From: Gammaproteobacteria bacterium 42_54_T18
GTDB taxonomy: Bacteria; Pseudomonadota; Gammaproteobacteria; Pseudomonadales; Ketobacteraceae
DNA: 64,000 bases
Assembly: GCA_002163245.1 (NCBI GenBank)
Contig: MAAL01000050.1
Coordinates: 24,621 to 88,620 of the forward strand
Direction: 5' to 3'
Of this stretch, positions 17,244-26,779 are shown one piece after another. Each line of letters starts with the position of its first letter. The stretch's first letter is position 1. The notes below the pieces were generated by a model. It was given only the letters and a program-made list of their open reading frames with translations, made no database searches and had not been told where the DNA came from. The translations under genes and the position numbers were made by a program.

Positions 17244-18085
17244 GCATTTTTATCTGCAATAAATTTTGAGAATAAAAATTCTGAAACGCCAATGTCTATT
17301 TTTAGCTCAAAAACCTCTGCCATTAGTTGGTGCAACTGCTTGGCACTGGTGATCTGGGTTATGACTGTTTCGCCACTTTGTACCTGATGATATTCGCCAT
17401 TTCGTAGCGATTGAATGTTATTAAAATACTTACGACAAATCACCAGGTTGTTTACAAACGCGGCTTCTGGGTATCGGTGGGAGTAAAAATGCGCGGGTAG
17501 ACATTCCGCTTCACTGTACTGATGTAGGTTAAAGGTATACAGAGTAAAAAAATCGTTATCTTTAAGTACCTGATAGCAATAGTCGCCTTGTGGGTTGTTG
17601 ATGATGCGGTAAACGCTGTCGCCTTGATCTTGTTCTAAGCCAAGCGCAATTTTAACCGGAAAGCGGGCACCAAAATGACCAAAACCAGCATCAACAATAT
17701 ATTGGTCACCTTGAAAATCGAGTAGGGTGACTCTATGTGTTCTGGCAACATCGACGTCGCGATTATAAATAACCTTTGCCAACAATAACCGGACATTAAA
17801 ACCCAGCTCTGACAAAATATTAAGCACGAGTTTATTGTGTTCAAAACAATAGCCGCCACGATGCTTTTCAACAATCTTAGAGAACAGTGTTGGTAGGTCT
17901 AGGGGGAGTTCTTGATTCAATACTACGGCCAGACTATTAAAACTGTAGCGAGCGATGTGTTTACTTTGTAAGTCTCGGAGAAAATCGATATCCAATTGCT
18001 CTGATGATAATGCTAGATCCTTTAGATAAGCCTGCGTCATTTGCTCCAGTGTCGGTATTGCGCTCATGTTTGTGTTCCAGTTCAT
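17240..18085 (-). CDS. nat: arylamine N-acetyltransferase
   Basis: 281 residues, normal family length. The catalytic triad is visible: Cys80 in HRGGYCFEHN, His117 in ARTHRVTLL and Asp132 in YIVDAGFGH. The enzyme transfers acetyl from acetyl-CoA to arylamines or hydrazines in the cytoplasm. Two starts are possible: ATG 18085 (MNWNTN), with no ribosome-binding site, and ATG 18067 (MSAIPT), preceded by GGAACACAAAC. A 12-bp inverted repeat lies just upstream. A deleted second copy remains at 13.5-13.7 kb, showing that the gene was once duplicated or that the two loci recombined. Confidence 0.94.
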   Translation of the reverse strand: MNWNTNMSAIPTLEQMTQAYLKDLALSSEQLDIDFLRDLQSKHIARYSFNSLAVVLNQELPLDLPTLFSKIVEKHRGGYCFEHNKLVLNILSELGFNVRLLLAKVIYNRDVDVARTHRVTLLDFQGDQYIVDAGFGHFGARFPVKIALGLEQDQGDSVYRIINNPQGDYCYQVLKDNDFFTLYTFNLHQYSEAECLPAHFYSHRYPEAAFVNNLVICRKYFNNIQSLRNGEYHQVQSGETVITQITSAKQLHQLMAEVFELKIDIGVSEFLFSKFIADKNA

Positions 18086-18129
18086 TGATTGAGGAGGCTA
18101 CAATAACGGATTTTTTTACCTGTGTAATG

Positions 18130-18174
18130 AACCCAGGTTTAGTGGTTATTTTTTTCTCATAATAAACCTGGGTT
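18130..18174. promoter_or_regulatory. 12-bp inverted repeat upstream of nat
   Basis: AACCCAGGTTTA (18130-18141) and its perfect complement TAAACCTGGGTT (18163-18174), with a 21-base AT-rich loop. It lies between divergent nat and the NAD(P)-binding protein gene, so an operator is more likely than a terminator. The left arm is also conserved in the nat relic at 13.65 kb; the right arm is not. Confidence 0.65.
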
Positions 18175-18252
18175 AAGCCTTAGGAGGATTTGTAACGGTA
18201 GAATTCAGTTGTGAAAAACATATCTATCAATAAACTGAAAAGGATCGATAAG

Positions 18253-19032
18253 ATGATGCGTATAACTGTATTTGGAGCCACCGGTAATGTGGGAAGTCGT
18301 GTAGTAGCTGAGGCCTTGTCTCGAGGCCATGAAGTAACTGCGATCATGCGAGATCCGACCCGGCTACATGGCCTGAACGCTTCGGCAAATATTCGTACCG
18401 GTGATGCGGGCAATAGTGAGGATGTGGCTAGACTGAGTGCAGGTCAGGATTTGGTGATCACTGCAACACGGCCGCCGTCGGGTAAGGAGCGAGAGCTTGT
18501 TGCAATCACTGAGTCATTATTTAGCGGTCTTACTGAGACGAAAGTGCGATTATTGATTGTTGGTGGTGCGGGAGGGCTAACGGTACCGGGTGATAGCAAT
18601 GCCTTGGTGGTGGATGATCCAAGATACGTAGGGCCTGCTTGGAGGGGTATCGCCTTAGCCTGTACGGAGCAGCTAGAGGTTTGTCGCGTACAATTCCGTG
18701 CGAATTGGACTTACCTTAGTCCGCCAGCAATGTTGATGCCTGGGGAGCGAACGGGCACTTTTCGTGTGGGCAAGGATGAACTTTTGGTGGATTCAGAAGG
18801 GAATTCAAGTATTTCAATAGAGGACTTTGCCGTTGCGTTAATAGATGAAGCAGAGCAGCCCAAACACCCGCAGGCGAGGTTTACCGTTGCATATCCCCCT
18901 GTGTTTTTCTCATTTGGCGTTAGCCTAAAGGCCGCTATACAGAAGGCTGCTATACTAAAAGTGACAAACTTACTGCTTCATTCACTACGGTATAGAGCAT
19001 CAATAGCCCGCCATGAAAACCCATCACAATAG
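18253..19032 (+). CDS. NAD(P)-binding NmrA/atypical SDR-family protein
   Basis: 260 residues from ATG 18253 (MMRITVFGATGNVGSRVV), chosen because AGGA lies 8 bases upstream; an earlier in-frame GTG at 18211 lacks a site. The GATGNVG dinucleotide-binding motif opens the protein, followed by RGHEVTAIMRDPTRL and VRLLIVGGAGGL. The family (YwnB/BVR-B-like atypical SDRs) reduces or senses small molecules and lacks a strict YxxxK. It is divergent from nat. Its 3' end overlaps the following kinase gene by 20 bases, implying co-transcription. Confidence 0.87.
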   Translation: MMRITVFGATGNVGSRVVAEALSRGHEVTAIMRDPTRLHGLNASANIRTGDAGNSEDVARLSAGQDLVITATRPPSGKERELVAITESLFSGLTETKVRLLIVGGAGGLTVPGDSNALVVDDPRYVGPAWRGIALACTEQLEVCRVQFRANWTYLSPPAMLMPGERTGTFRVGKDELLVDSEGNSSISIEDFAVALIDEAEQPKHPQARFTVAYPPVFFSFGVSLKAAIQKAAILKVTNLLLHSLRYRASIARHENPSQ

Positions 19033-21919
19033 CCGCCTCTATATAAGCTTTTTTGTTCAGATCACGCTAATATCCGTTTTTCTGATATCCCTAATGGCTT
19101 CTTATTTTGGCTATCAAAGTTACCGTTCAGCGGTGATTCGAAAAGAAGCCAGCCTGGCCAAAGAACTTATTTCTATTGTTAGAACTGCCTCAGTACAACT
19201 TGATGTAATAAGCCATGAGGATGTATTTTTTGATCCTGATGAAGGACTAGAAGGGGATGCGGAATTTGATATGATTCAAAAGGTTCTAGTCGCTATTCGT
19301 GACGCTAATGATCTGCGTCATGATAATGGCAGCCCTGTCTATACGCTGCGAAAATCGTATGATTTTGAGGAGAACCAACAGGTAGAGTTTGTCGTTATGA
19401 GTGATGTTAACGATGACGGAAATTTCTACACTGGCGCTAGAATTAAAGCTGAACCCATACACCTCCAAGCTTTTTTAGGTGAATCCGCTGTTACAGGGGT
19501 GTATCGGGACACCGAAGGAGAGTGGATATCGGCAGTAGCGCCATTATTTTTGGATGGCGAGGTTGTTGGGATCATACAAGCAGATAGAACGGTTGGCTTC
19601 TTCTTTCATGAGCTTGCGGAAATTAAAAAACACTTTTTTGTTATAGGTGCCATATGTATATTAATTGGCACCATTTTTTCATTTCTTTTTGCGGTATACG
19701 CAGCAAAACCTCTAAATATCCTGCTCGTTGCCATTAAAGCTTTCGGGAGCGGGCACTATGATTTTCGAATCACCAAACATCGTTTTGATGATTTTGATGA
19801 CGTATTCTCTGGCTTTAATGACATGGCCAATAATATCCAACGAGAGCACCGAGAGAATATCATCATCGATGAAGAAAGAGCTAAATTAAACGAAAAACTT
19901 ACAATAAGTCTTCAAGATATTGAAAAATCATTGGCGGTTAAAAACGAATTTTTGGCCAATATGAGCCATGAAATACGAACCCCTATGAACTCTATTGTGG
20001 GTTTTACTCGCATCCTGTCGGATAGTCAGCTGTCGAAGAAACAGCACATGCTGCTAAAGCGCGTCGACGGCTCATCTCGAAACCTCATGCGGATTGTTAA
20101 TCAAATTCTTGATCAATCAAAAATCGAAGCCGGTAAACTTGAACTTGATATAACAGAATATGATCTTCGCCAAGAAATGGTTGACTTGATCATGATGAAT
20201 GCAGAGGCGGCAAAAGAACGTAGAATAAATTTGCTGCTAATTGTGCTCAAACCGTTACCCAAAGCTCTTTCTGGCGATGGAATGCGGACCAGCCAGGTAC
20301 TGTTAAATTTGCTCAATAATAGTGTTAAATTCACTCAGAAAGGATACGTATCCATTGCTGTGGACTGGACGGAAATAGAAGACCGAAGGGTTGAATTGAC
20401 ATTTGTAGTAAAAGACACAGGAATAGGGATTGGTTCTCAGGCAAAGGACGAAATATTTAACCCATTTACGCAAGCTAACACATCCATATCCAAATCATAT
20501 GGGGGCACTGGATTAGGCCTGTCCATAGCTCGAAATATCGCGGAGCTGATGGAAGGCGGTGTTGAGTTTGAGAGCGAGGTTGGAATAGGCTCTACCTTCA
20601 CGGTAAATGTGATTCAACGTGTGCCCAATACTGTAGCCATTCCAGCGACACGAGAGTGTGATGAAAACGTGCGCTTTGCTTATGTTAATTTAATAGGAGC
20701 AAAATATTTACTGATTGAATCCTGTGTCCCGGTTATTGAGCAATTTACTATGTGGTTTGGAAAGGAGCACGTACACAGTTGTGCAAACATCTGCGATTAC
20801 GAGAATATACTAAGTGAAGGTGCTCTGACCTTAGATTATATTGTGGTAGATGACTATAGAGGGCGACACAATATAGGCGAAGTCAGGTCGTTGGCAAACA
20901 AACATGGTTTTTCTGATGTTGAAATTGTAGCGATGACGGCAATTGATGATGTTTGTGAGAGTCGGTTGGATTGGGCTGATTATGTGATAACAAAGCCATT
21001 GATATTGGACGAAGTCGTTGCTAGTTTAAAACATGCTCATGAGAGAGCACCCAAAATCAGCGGAGAAATAGGGTCAATCATAGAAGGTGGCGCTGAAGAG
21101 GGTGTTACTGAAGAAAGGCTATCGAAGGAAAAGCAGCCTGAAAGTTCGTTACCCTTCGAGCGAAAAACACACGTATTACTCGTAGAGGATAATGCTGACA
21201 ATGAATTGCTAGCAACAATGTTGTTAGATGAGTGTGGGGCCTCCTATATTGTTGCTCATAACGGGGAAGAGGCAATCTACGAATTACATAAGGGGAGACT
21301 AGGCAGCAATAATTTCGATCTTGTGCTTATGGACTTACAAATGCCGGTGATGGACGGCATTACTGCAACAAAGAAAATAAAGGCCGATGCTAGAATATCA
21401 TCTGTCCCGATTGTCGCTATGACTGCCAATGCGACGGCGGCAGATAAACAGCAATGCATGGATGTAGGTATGACAGAGATATTGCTGAAGCCTATAGAAG
21501 AAACTGAATTTAACCAGTTGCTCAATGGTTATTTGGTTTCACCGACAGTGAGCCACCTTCTTCTTGTGGATGATGACGATAGCAACCGCATGTTAATTGG
21601 CATTTTGCTAGAGAAGTATGGTGTTACGTATGACGTTGCCCATAATGGCGAGGAAGCTGTCGAGAAAGCAAAACAACAAAAATATGATTTAATTTTGATG
21701 GATGTAGTGATGCCTATTATGGATGGCCTCGCAGCGACGACGTTACTTATGAGTGATGAGAAAAACCAGCATATACCGATTATAGCAATGACGGGCTATA
21801 GCGATAAAAGCAAATTAAAAGCCTGTAGCGACGCCGGCATGGTTGGTCATGTCGGGAAGCCAGTACAAACCAATCTGCTCTATAAAATACTGGACCAATA
21901 CCTGTCATCGTCTATTTGA
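19013..21919 (+). CDS. membrane hybrid histidine kinase with HAMP and three receiver-like domains
   Basis: 968 residues. Transmembrane helices flank a periplasmic sensor (about residues 10-32 and 205-230). Then HAMP (PLNILLVAIKAFGSGHYDF), HisKA (NEFLANMSHEIRTPMNS, His319), HATPase (LLNLLNNSVKFT, DTGIGIG, GGTGLGLSIARN), and three receiver-type units. The first (about 555-680) has lost the N-terminal acidic pair (YLLIESCVPV) and looks degenerate. The second (VLLVEDN, Asp774 in LMDLQMPVMDG) and third (LLLVDDDD, Asp897 in LMDVVMPIMDG) are complete. No HPt domain or output regulator is adjacent. The start overlaps the upstream NmrA-like gene. Confidence 0.93.
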   Translation: MKTHHNSRLYISFFVQITLISVFLISLMASYFGYQSYRSAVIRKEASLAKELISIVRTASVQLDVISHEDVFFDPDEGLEGDAEFDMIQKVLVAIRDANDLRHDNGSPVYTLRKSYDFEENQQVEFVVMSDVNDDGNFYTGARIKAEPIHLQAFLGESAVTGVYRDTEGEWISAVAPLFLDGEVVGIIQADRTVGFFFHELAEIKKHFFVIGAICILIGTIFSFLFAVYAAKPLNILLVAIKAFGSGHYDFRITKHRFDDFDDVFSGFNDMANNIQREHRENIIIDEERAKLNEKLTISLQDIEKSLAVKNEFLANMSHEIRTPMNSIVGFTRILSDSQLSKKQHMLLKRVDGSSRNLMRIVNQILDQSKIEAGKLELDITEYDLRQEMVDLIMMNAEAAKERRINLLLIVLKPLPKALSGDGMRTSQVLLNLLNNSVKFTQKGYVSIAVDWTEIEDRRVELTFVVKDTGIGIGSQAKDEIFNPFTQANTSISKSYGGTGLGLSIARNIAELMEGGVEFESEVGIGSTFTVNVIQRVPNTVAIPATRECDENVRFAYVNLIGAKYLLIESCVPVIEQFTMWFGKEHVHSCANICDYENILSEGALTLDYIVVDDYRGRHNIGEVRSLANKHGFSDVEIVAMTAIDDVCESRLDWADYVITKPLILDEVVASLKHAHERAPKISGEIGSIIEGGAEEGVTEERLSKEKQPESSLPFERKTHVLLVEDNADNELLATMLLDECGASYIVAHNGEEAIYELHKGRLGSNNFDLVLMDLQMPVMDGITATKKIKADARISSVPIVAMTANATAADKQQCMDVGMTEILLKPIEETEFNQLLNGYLVSPTVSHLLLVDDDDSNRMLIGILLEKYGVTYDVAHNGEEAVEKAKQQKYDLILMDVVMPIMDGLAATTLLMSDEKNQHIPIIAMTGYSDKSKLKACSDAGMVGHVGKPVQTNLLYKILDQYLSSSI

Positions 21920-22066
21920 TAATAACTTTTTAGCTATAGTCTATACTCAATGAAACTAACTGTTTTTGAGTTTATCTATGTGCAATGGCGATAAATTGGC
22001 ATTTTCTCTTACTCGACTCACTTGGAATCAGCATATCTTTAGGGATAAGCTTCTGGGAGGAGGGCT

Positions 22067-22420
22067 ATGAAGACAGCGCTTAATAAGAAAAAGGGCCTAA
22101 TCACAATGGCCGTTGTATTGATCGGTTGTTTACTGGCAACTACGGCGCATAGTTCGGGCTCGTTTGTACCTTCCGAAAGGGGTCCAGGAAACGCACGTTA
22201 TAATAATGGCAAAGCGCTATTTTTGGGTAGAAAAGGTGATGCCAATTGCTCTGAATGTCACAAGAAATTTAAACGTTCCAAATTATTGATTTTAAAAGCA
22301 AAAATTAGTCAAAGAATAACCGACTGTACAACACATACGCCTTGTTTTGATGCCGCGTTGGATGATAAACAGCTAAGAGCACTAGATGCATATTTCTTCA
22401 AACGCTACCGGTTAAAATAG
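22067..22420 (+). CDS. small secreted c-type cytochrome, one haem
   Basis: 117 residues with a signal peptide (positive MKTALNKKKG, hydrophobic core to about residue 33). One haem-binding motif CSECH follows the cytochrome-like NNGKALFLGRKGDAN. No methionine occurs after CSECH, so a usual Met distal ligand is missing; the only later His is in THTPC. Two extra cysteines (TDC and TPC) could form a disulfide. SD GGGAGGAG precedes the ATG. It is followed 12 bp later by an outer-membrane protein gene, so the two form an operon. Confidence 0.8.
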   Translation: MKTALNKKKGLITMAVVLIGCLLATTAHSSGSFVPSERGPGNARYNNGKALFLGRKGDANCSECHKKFKRSKLLILKAKISQRITDCTTHTPCFDAALDDKQLRALDAYFFKRYRLK

Positions 22421-22432
22421 GGGGGGATTATC

Positions 22433-23302
22433 ATGGAGAATTTACGTTTTTATTCGATATTTATATTAGGTCTCATGGCCGCCACTAATGCTTCGGCAGA
22501 AAACCCTTGGTTGCTAGGTGAGGGTCAATCGGTTGTTTCTGTCTCTTATGTGAGCGAAACCTATGATAAAGCCATAGTCGCTGACAAACGAACAAATATA
22601 CCTGAAATCAGTCAACAAACCACATGGCTATATTATGGGACCGCGCTAAATGATTCGCTGATGGTTGATGTTCAAATAGGGTATGTAGAAAGTTCGTGGG
22701 ATGCGGACCCTCCGTTGGGCGATATTAGTGGTTTTGCAGACTCTAAGATTCGCTTACGATGGAATGCTCGTAACGAGTTTTATGAAGACTCTGGACCCTC
22801 TCTGTCTTTCGCTATTGCCGGTATTATACGAGGTAGCTATGAGCGATCACAATTGACAGACAAGAATAATGACGGGACAAAAGAAAAGAATGTTCACGCT
22901 CCAGGAGATAAAGCCAATGGAGTTGAAATTACTGCGCAAATAGGCCAATCGCTAACGGACATTATTAGTTTGAGTGCAGAGTTTGGGTATCGTTGGCGTT
23001 TAAACGATGTCCCTAATGATGGCATTGCCAATGTCGGTTTTTATGTGTCTTTTACTGAACGTCTATCGGCGCGCTTTATTTACAGCGTGGTGCACAGCTT
23101 GTCAGGGCCTGATATTGGTGAACAAGGGGTTAACCCAGACGTTTTTCATAAAATTAAAGAGGAAGTTAACAGTAGAGAAATTACTGTTGGCTATGATTTT
23201 ATGGGTGGGCATAGTATTTCTATCGGTGCTGCCGAAGTCATCTCAGGCAGGAATACGGGGGATTCTTTAATCTATCATGGAGGTTATGCTTATTCATTCT
23301 GA
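22433..23302 (+). CDS. predicted outer-membrane beta-barrel protein
   Basis: 289 residues. Signal peptide with cleavage predicted after TNASA. The mature part alternates amphipathic strands with polar loops (SVSYVSETYDKA, WLYYGTALNDSLMVDVQIGY, ITVGYDFMGGHSISIGAAEV) and ends in aromatic YAYSF, the C-terminal Phe typical of BAM-inserted barrels. About 12 strands seem likely. A loop contains DKNNDGTKEKN, which resembles a calcium-binding loop. No family name recognised. A strong GGGGGGA ribosome-binding site precedes it; the pairing with a periplasmic cytochrome hints at electron transfer or substrate uptake. Confidence 0.75.
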   Translation: MENLRFYSIFILGLMAATNASAENPWLLGEGQSVVSVSYVSETYDKAIVADKRTNIPEISQQTTWLYYGTALNDSLMVDVQIGYVESSWDADPPLGDISGFADSKIRLRWNARNEFYEDSGPSLSFAIAGIIRGSYERSQLTDKNNDGTKEKNVHAPGDKANGVEITAQIGQSLTDIISLSAEFGYRWRLNDVPNDGIANVGFYVSFTERLSARFIYSVVHSLSGPDIGEQGVNPDVFHKIKEEVNSREITVGYDFMGGHSISIGAAEVISGRNTGDSLIYHGGYAYSF

Positions 23303-23345
23303 GAAATCAGGAGGGCGTATAGTGGTTTTGTTTGCCTGTGAAGGG

Positions 23346-24202
23346 CTATTTGTTGGCAAACCACTGCTCAAGATATTCTATACATTGGACAAGTTTTGAG
23401 GGTACAAAATGCCGAGCAGGGTAGAGGGCGTAGAGTGTGAGGTCGGGCTTCTTCGAATTTTCCAGTACCTCAATAACTTCACCCTTTTCTAGTGCATCAC
23501 GGCAAATAAAGTCTGGAATAAATCCGATACCTTGACCTCGCTTAATGGCCTCCATCATAAACATCGTATTGTTAACCCGTAGTGTCCCCTTAACGGCCAC
23601 ACATTTTTCCCTTGAAAATAACTGTATATAAAACAATTGTGTTCCTTCAGATCTCGCGGCAGGTTAATGGCTGGGTGATCATTAAAATATTCTGCTCCCA
23701 CACATACCCGGTATGTGAAATGGGTCAGGGGACGACCGACATAATTTGAATCGATGGGGCGACTGGATGCTCGAAAGCCTAAATCAAAACCCTGCTCTAC
23801 CAGGTCAACACTTTCATCCCCCAGGTGAATGTCTAGCTCAATGTCTGGGTAAGCCCGCATAAAATCCGCAAACAATGTTGATAAATCGGTGATACCTAGC
23901 GCCATGGGAGCGTTGATCTTTAGCTTACCGCGGGGGTGCTGTTGAAGGTCTTGTACAAAATTATCCGCGTCATCAAGCTTTTCTAATATCTCCCGTGCAC
24001 GTTGCAAATACCCTTCACCGACATGGGTCAGCTTGACGTTACGCGTCGAACGGTGGAGTAAGCGCGCGCCCAGCGCTTCCTCAAGGCGGCTGATTTCCTT
24101 ACTGATCATGGACTTGGAGGCATTGGTCTGCTCCGCGACAAGCGTAAAACTCCCCAAATCAGCCAGTCGCACAAAGAGCTGAATCGCTCGTAGTTTATTC
24201 AT
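23346..24202 (-). pseudogene. LysR-family regulator, frameshifted
   Basis: The first 200 residues are a normal LysR start: MNKLRAIQLFVRLADLGSFT, helix-turn-helix with ASKSMISKEISRLEEALG, then the effector domain. Translation goes off frame after FQGKNVW. The next frame continues the protein with VKGTLRVNNTMFMMEAIKRG and runs to the normal C-terminus (IEYLEQWFANK). One missing base near 23600 accounts for it. It is divergent from the GST/NTF2/tautomerase operon with a 196-bp gap, the usual place for its regulator. Either the operon has lost specific control or the base is a sequencing error. Confidence 0.85.
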
Positions 24203-24398
24203 AGAGGGGTTTCATCCAAGGAAGGCAAGTAAACGTGAGAATCAACTGTTTCCAATATGGAAACGATTGGTTCTTATTATAGGTATATATGTGGACAAAT
24301 TAAAACCCTAAACTTTGTCTTGTTGTTGAGAACCTTTCAGACGACAAACACGTAATTCAATCATTAGATCCAACAATCACATCAATGAGGATGACACT

Positions 24399-25004
24399 AT
24401 GTACACATTATATTACCTCCCCGGTGCCTGCTCCCTAGCAACTCAAGTGGTTCTCCATGAACTAGATCAAGCGGTTGAAATTACCGACAAGGAGCAAGTG
24501 GAAGATTTTACTGCGATCAACCCTGTTGGTACGGTTCCGGTACTGGTTGATAACGGCAATACTCGCAGAGAAGGGGCCGCTGTTATCTTGTACCTACTGA
24601 ATAAACATCAGAACACTATGCTGCCTGCCACTGGCGCGGCTCGTGATATAGCAATCCAAGACATCATGTTTGCCAACGCCACTATGCACCCAGCCTATAG
24701 CCGTTTGTTTTTTATTGCTCAGAATATTAATGATGAGCAGGCTAAACAATCAGCCTTCGAGGTAGCGGCGCAGGCTATTACCAGTCTATGGGAAGTGGTT
24801 GAGCAACAACTGGCAAATCAGGCGTTTCTTGGCGGTGACCAGCCTTCGGCTGCCGATATTATGTTGACCGTGTATTCCCGTTGGGGAGCGAGCTTTCCTG
24901 TAGACATTTTGTTGGGACATAATACCCATAAGATGCTGGATGCGGTACAGGCAATGCCAAACTTCCAGCGCGCCCTTACGGCCGAGCAAAGCCAATCGGC
25001 TTAA
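24399..25004 (+). CDS. glutathione S-transferase family protein
   Basis: 201 residues. Thioredoxin-like N-terminal domain with YYLPGACSLATQVVLHEL (the beta-class-type Cys/Ser region) and the cis-Pro glutathione motif INPVGTVPVLVD. Helical C-terminal domain with FLGGDQPSAADIMLTVYSRW (N-capping box). Cytoplasmic conjugation or isomerisation of electrophiles is expected. First gene of a three-gene operon with an NTF2-like protein (17-bp gap) and a tautomerase, under a divergent LysR gene that is frameshifted. Confidence 0.92.
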   Translation: MYTLYYLPGACSLATQVVLHELDQAVEITDKEQVEDFTAINPVGTVPVLVDNGNTRREGAAVILYLLNKHQNTMLPATGAARDIAIQDIMFANATMHPAYSRLFFIAQNINDEQAKQSAFEVAAQAITSLWEVVEQQLANQAFLGGDQPSAADIMLTVYSRWGASFPVDILLGHNTHKMLDAVQAMPNFQRALTAEQSQSA

Positions 25005-25021
25005 GAAAGAGGGAAGTACCC

Positions 25022-25426
25022 ATGACCAATATTGCAGCCATTGATGAGATCGGTGTCCATGAATTTGAGTCGGTGATATCCCTGGTACAGGACTATTGCG
25101 ATGGCTTGTATCATGGCGATACCTCGAAGTTACGAACCATTTTTCACCCGGATACGTTTCTGAAAGCACCTGGTTTGCGGCGCGGTCTTGAGCAGTGGCT
25201 CGATGCTGTCGCCAGTCGACCGGTACCTGTTCAGCAAGGACGATCTTATGACTTCAAATTGTTGTCTATTGAGATCATCAAAGACCAGGCCATGGTGAAG
25301 CTGGAGTGTCCATTGTTCGATCACTTTTATGTGGACTACTTGGGCCTTCTGAAAGAAAACGGGCGCTGGTTGATCGTCAACAAAATGTACACTGATTTAC
25401 AGAGTGATATTTCGCAAAAACACTAA
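25022..25426 (+). CDS. NTF2-like (nuclear transport factor 2/lumazine-binding) protein
   Basis: 134 residues of the putative lumazine-binding/SnoaL-like cone fold: VISLVQDYCDGLYHGDTSKL, FHPDTFLKAPG and a C-terminal sheet ending DYLGLLKENGRWLIVNKMY. AGAGGGAAGT precedes the start. Enzymes of this fold include small isomerases and hydrolases, but no catalytic residues can be assigned. Position between GST and tautomerase genes suggests a role in breakdown of the same small molecule. Confidence 0.83.
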   Translation: MTNIAAIDEIGVHEFESVISLVQDYCDGLYHGDTSKLRTIFHPDTFLKAPGLRRGLEQWLDAVASRPVPVQQGRSYDFKLLSIEIIKDQAMVKLECPLFDHFYVDYLGLLKENGRWLIVNKMYTDLQSDISQKH

Positions 25427-25473
25427 CGATAGAAATGTCCCATAAACTTACCTACTAAAAGAGAAGCAATACT

Positions 25474-25680
25474 ATGCCATACGTGAATATTAAAATAACC
25501 GATGAAGGCGTGACCAACGAACAAAAACAAGCGCTGATCAAAGGCACTACGCAATTGTTAGTTGATGTACTTAATAAAAATCCAGCAACTACCTTTGTTG
25601 TGATTGATGAGGTGAGTACTGACAACTGGGGTATTGGTTTTGACCAAGTAACGAAGCTTCGCCAATTAGCGGATACATGA
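25474..25680 (+). CDS. 4-oxalocrotonate tautomerase-family protein
   Basis: 68 residues, the usual subunit size. After removal of the start Met the protein begins PYVNIKITDEG, exposing the catalytic N-terminal proline. QKQALIKGTTQLLVDVL and the central TTFVVIDEV strand match the family. It catalyses keto-enol isomerisation as an oligomer. Third gene of the GST/NTF2 operon. Confidence 0.9.
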   Translation: MPYVNIKITDEGVTNEQKQALIKGTTQLLVDVLNKNPATTFVVIDEVSTDNWGIGFDQVTKLRQLADT

Positions 25681-25798
25681 TTGGTGTATTGGTTCACGTT
25701 GATTCGGTAGGTCAGAAAACAGTAGTTTGGCTCAGCTCTTTAAGGGCATCCAAAAAATAGAAGGTAAACCTAATAATGTAACCGGTTTCTACAGCCGG

Positions 25799-26701
25799 TT
25801 ACGGTTTTGTTTGAATGAAATCACGAATAAAACTGTTGATCATAAATGAGTGGCTATGATGAACCCAGTGTTTTCCTGCGATATGTTTTTTCGTTAAATT
25901 AATCACGTATTCTTCATAATGTTCAAATAAATTCTCCGATACAAATCTATCCTGATTTGGGATTATCAGTTGTACTGGAACGTTGATAGAATTTTTTGTA
26001 GGGACAGCGGGAGGGCTGAGAGGGTTTTGCCTGTAAAGATTTATTGAATTTATGCAAACTTCCGAAATTTGTTTTTTTGTTTTATGCAGGTATTCATCTG
26101 TTTTATTAACTCCATTCAATGTAAGAGCAGTCTTCCATACTGGTTTTCCTATTGTTTTAAAAAGTAGCTCAGGAAGGATGGGGATATTAAATAAATAGAC
26201 GTACCAAGATAAGGCAGCCTGCCGGAAGGCACTTCCAATACGGTTAGCAGATTTGGATAATAAGCTTCTTTTTATCCAATCAAGCATTAAGCCTAAATGA
26301 GGGCCTGATACGCTAGTATATGACAGTACTCTCTTACTATAATTGGGTTCACTAATAAATGACCATCCAATGACGGATCCCCAGTCATGGCCTATTAAGT
26401 GCACTTTGGCTGTGTTGCCTACTGTAGCATCAATGACACGTTCAATGTCTTCTAAAAGAAAGCTCATATGAAAGCCGTTCTTGCGTCCTGAGCATGTAGA
26501 GCGTGCGACCCCCCGCATATCAAAGGTGACAATGGCGTAATCTTTCTGTAGACCTTTAACCTGGTGGTCCCAGGTTTGTTGGCAGTCGGGAAAGCCATGC
26601 AGAAATAGCAAGGTAGGTTTATCTTTGTTTTTATAGTAAGTTACTGATAACTCTGCATCGAAGCTATTAACGACAATGGTTTTGGCTCTTGCTGTTGACA
26701 T
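25799..26701 (-). CDS. alpha/beta hydrolase, epoxide-hydrolase-like
   Basis: 300 residues. FLHGFPDCQQTW oxyanion-hole motif, nucleophile elbow LIGHDWGS with Asp106 as nucleophile (epoxide hydrolase or dehalogenase type rather than Ser esterase), a likely acid in PNQDRFV and the catalytic His in the HWVHHSHSF segment. FDMRGVARS follows the family pattern. Hydrolysis of an epoxide or C-halogen bond is possible. It lies 78 bp downstream of a PF10118 hydrolase gene on the same strand and is likely co-transcribed with it. Confidence 0.88.
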   Translation of the reverse strand: MSTARAKTIVVNSFDAELSVTYYKNKDKPTLLFLHGFPDCQQTWDHQVKGLQKDYAIVTFDMRGVARSTCSGRKNGFHMSFLLEDIERVIDATVGNTAKVHLIGHDWGSVIGWSFISEPNYSKRVLSYTSVSGPHLGLMLDWIKRSLLSKSANRIGSAFRQAALSWYVYLFNIPILPELLFKTIGKPVWKTALTLNGVNKTDEYLHKTKKQISEVCINSINLYRQNPLSPPAVPTKNSINVPVQLIIPNQDRFVSENLFEHYEEYVINLTKKHIAGKHWVHHSHSFMINSFIRDFIQTKP

Positions 26702-26779
26702 AATGATACTCGGTGCTCATATAGAGAATTTTGACCGGTTGTCATTTCTCATATAATGGAAAGGTTATTGAAGGACGTT

